A stretch of DNA of 26,092 bases from a bacterium (GTDB lineage: Bacteria; JAMCPX01), in NCBI GenBank assembly GCA_021789095.1, contig JAJYJX010000009.1, positions 1 to 26,092 on the forward strand, written 5' to 3'. How positions within the stretch are numbered: position 1 is the stretch's first letter; the number at the start of each line of letters is the position of its first letter. Below are positions 25,375-26,092 of this stretch, piece after piece. The position numbers and the translations under genes were made by a program. The notes under the pieces were generated by a model that was not told where the DNA came from, made no database searches, and saw only the letters and a list, made by a program, of their open reading frames with translations.

Positions 25375-25404
25375 TTGGACATTTTCAACCAATTGGTGTA
25401 TATT
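25375..25404 (+). promoter_or_regulatory. Candidate divIVA promoter with a palindrome in the spacer
   Basis: TTGGAC (25375-25380), an 18-base spacer and TATATT (25399-25404), immediately after the rpoH terminator. The spacer contains the 10-base palindrome ACCAATTGGT (25388-25397), a possible operator. Confidence 0.55.
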
Positions 25405-25426
25405 TTTGCCTAAGGAGGTAAATGTT

Positions 25427-25945
25427 ATGAAACTGACCCCGCTTGATATTCAGCAACAGCAGTTCAGGAAAAAGATTTTAAACGGCTACGATAAGCGTGA
25501 GGTTGATATGTTTATGGAGCTTGTGCGCAATGAGATGGAAGAATTGATCACCGAGAACATGGGCATAAAGCAGCAGATCAAGGAAAAAACATTAACCCTC
25601 AACGAGTACAGGGACAGGGAACAGACCATAAAGGAGACAATGATCACAACCCAGCGTTTAAAAGATGATATACGTGCAAACTCCGTAAAAGAGGCACAGC
25701 TTATTATCGCGGACGCCAAGATTAAGGCAGAGGAGATCATAAACAGTGCACAAAACAGGTACATGGAGATCATAAACGAGATAAAAGAGTTAAGAAGGCA
25801 GAAGATACAGCTTGAGGCAAGCCTTAGGGCTGTGCTCGAAACACATCTAAAGATGCTTGACACTGAAACGGCGAAGGAACAAAAAGACATAGACGATACA
25901 CTTGCCGTCATGATGAATAAATCAAAAAGCTCTAATGCAAGATAA
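25427..25945 (+). CDS. DivIVA-domain coiled-coil protein
   Basis: 172 residues from the ATG at 25427, preceded by TAAGGAGG; an in-frame ATG at 25337 lies in the terminator and is rejected. The N-terminus L-T-P-L-D-I-x5-F-R-K-K-x3[10 protein letters not shown] is the DivIVA membrane-binding and early coiled-coil signature. Residues ~25-150 are almost wholly charged and helical with heptad-like spacing. DivIVA proteins bind curved membrane and recruit division, polarity or envelope-growth factors. In Gram-negative deltaproteobacterial relatives the role is poorly defined. The next gene (YggU/DUF167) overlaps its end by 11 bases, a common neighbour pairing. Confidence 0.9.
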   Translation: MKLTPLDIQQQQFRKKILNGYDKREVDMFMELVRNEMEELITENMGIKQQIKEKTLTLNEYRDREQTIKETMITTQRLKDDIRANSVKEAQLIIADAKIKAEEIINSAQNRYMEIINEIKELRRQKIQLEASLRAVLETHLKMLDTETAKEQKDIDDTLAVMMNKSKSSNAR

Positions 25946-26092
25946 CATTGAGCATTTTTATGTCTATGTAAAACCCTTGTCGAAAACAAGCGAGATAAGA
26001 AAGACAGATAACAGCTTAAAGGCCTACCTTAAATCCCCGCCTATTGACGGAAAAGCCAATGAGGAATTATTATATCTATTAAGCCGCTACTT
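25935..26092 (+). CDS. DUF167 / YggU-family protein, partial
   Basis: Starts at the ATG at 25935 inside the end of divIVA in another frame and runs off the window after 52 complete codons. The visible part matches the small YggU fold: [12 protein letters not shown] near 8-19, L-K-A-Y-L-K-S-P-P at 28-36 and the signature [11 protein letters not shown] at 36-46. The family is about 75-100 residues long and of unknown function. It is often found beside yggT and divIVA. Confidence 0.85.
   Translation, partial: MQDNIEHFYVYVKPLSKTSEIRKTDNSLKAYLKSPPIDGKANEELLYLLSRY

Noticed and set aside
25337-25426. N-terminal extension of the DivIVA protein
   Set aside because: It would begin inside a 13-base-pair terminator hairpin; the ATG at 25427 has a strong ribosome binding site and the family N-terminus.
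1-26092. tRNA, rRNA, CRISPR array or intact insertion sequence
   Set aside because: No cloverleaf-like, repeat-spacer or transposase signal was seen on either strand.

Overview
The window reads as chromosomal DNA of a Gram-negative, strictly anaerobic bacterium, most likely from the deltaproteobacterial (Desulfobacterota-like) sphere. This is inferred from gene content, not from a marker gene. A TonB-dependent receptor and a beta-barrel protein point to an outer membrane. A glycyl radical enzyme with its activase and an ATP-driven 2-hydroxyacyl-CoA dehydratase/benzoyl-CoA reductase-type system are oxygen-sensitive. A DivIVA protein next to a YggU/DUF167 gene and an RpoH sigma factor are also present. 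ATA and AGG codons are used freely throughout, and no block stands out as foreign by eye.

Layout. Positions 1-3412 (minus strand) hold a tightly coupled operon: two HGD-D subunits, their Fe-S ATPase activator and a URO-D-family protein cut by the window edge. Positions 3627-5804 (minus) hold a ClsB-like phospholipase D protein, a beta-barrel outer-membrane protein and, upstream of it, the truncated C-terminal remnant of a second copy of that barrel. Positions 5856-12274 (plus) form one long run of overlapping or closely spaced genes: two GT4 glycosyltransferases, a polyprenyl glycosylphosphotransferase, a phosphohexomutase, yicC and gmk. It looks like a surface-polysaccharide module read into housekeeping genes. 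Positions 12271-14056 (minus) carry dcd and a membrane metallophosphoesterase. The only gene-free stretch over 300 bases (14057-14373) holds two inverted-repeat structures.

Positions 14374-19513 (plus) hold a TonB-dependent receptor with an extra N-terminal domain, a family 4 uracil-DNA glycosylase and an NfeD protease/slipin pair. Positions 19595-24448 (plus) hold an alpha/beta hydrolase, a 994-residue glycyl radical enzyme carrying an N-terminal SCP2-like (lipid-carrier) domain, and its radical-SAM activase. Positions 24445-26092 hold a sigma-70-type promoter and rpoH, a strong terminator, then divIVA with its own promoter and a partial DUF167 gene.

The most interesting element is the SCP2-glycyl radical enzyme fusion. 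Its active-site motif (Cys-Val-Glu-Pro) belongs to the dehydratase/C-N lyase branch of the family, while the fused domain suggests a hydrophobic or membrane-held substrate. A lipase-like hydrolase lies just upstream. The second is the dehydratase-type operon joined to a URO-D-family (often methyl- or corrinoid-related) protein, whose substrate cannot be read from sequence. Other notable items are the decayed outer-membrane-protein duplicate and the rpoH promoter embedded in the activase stop codon.
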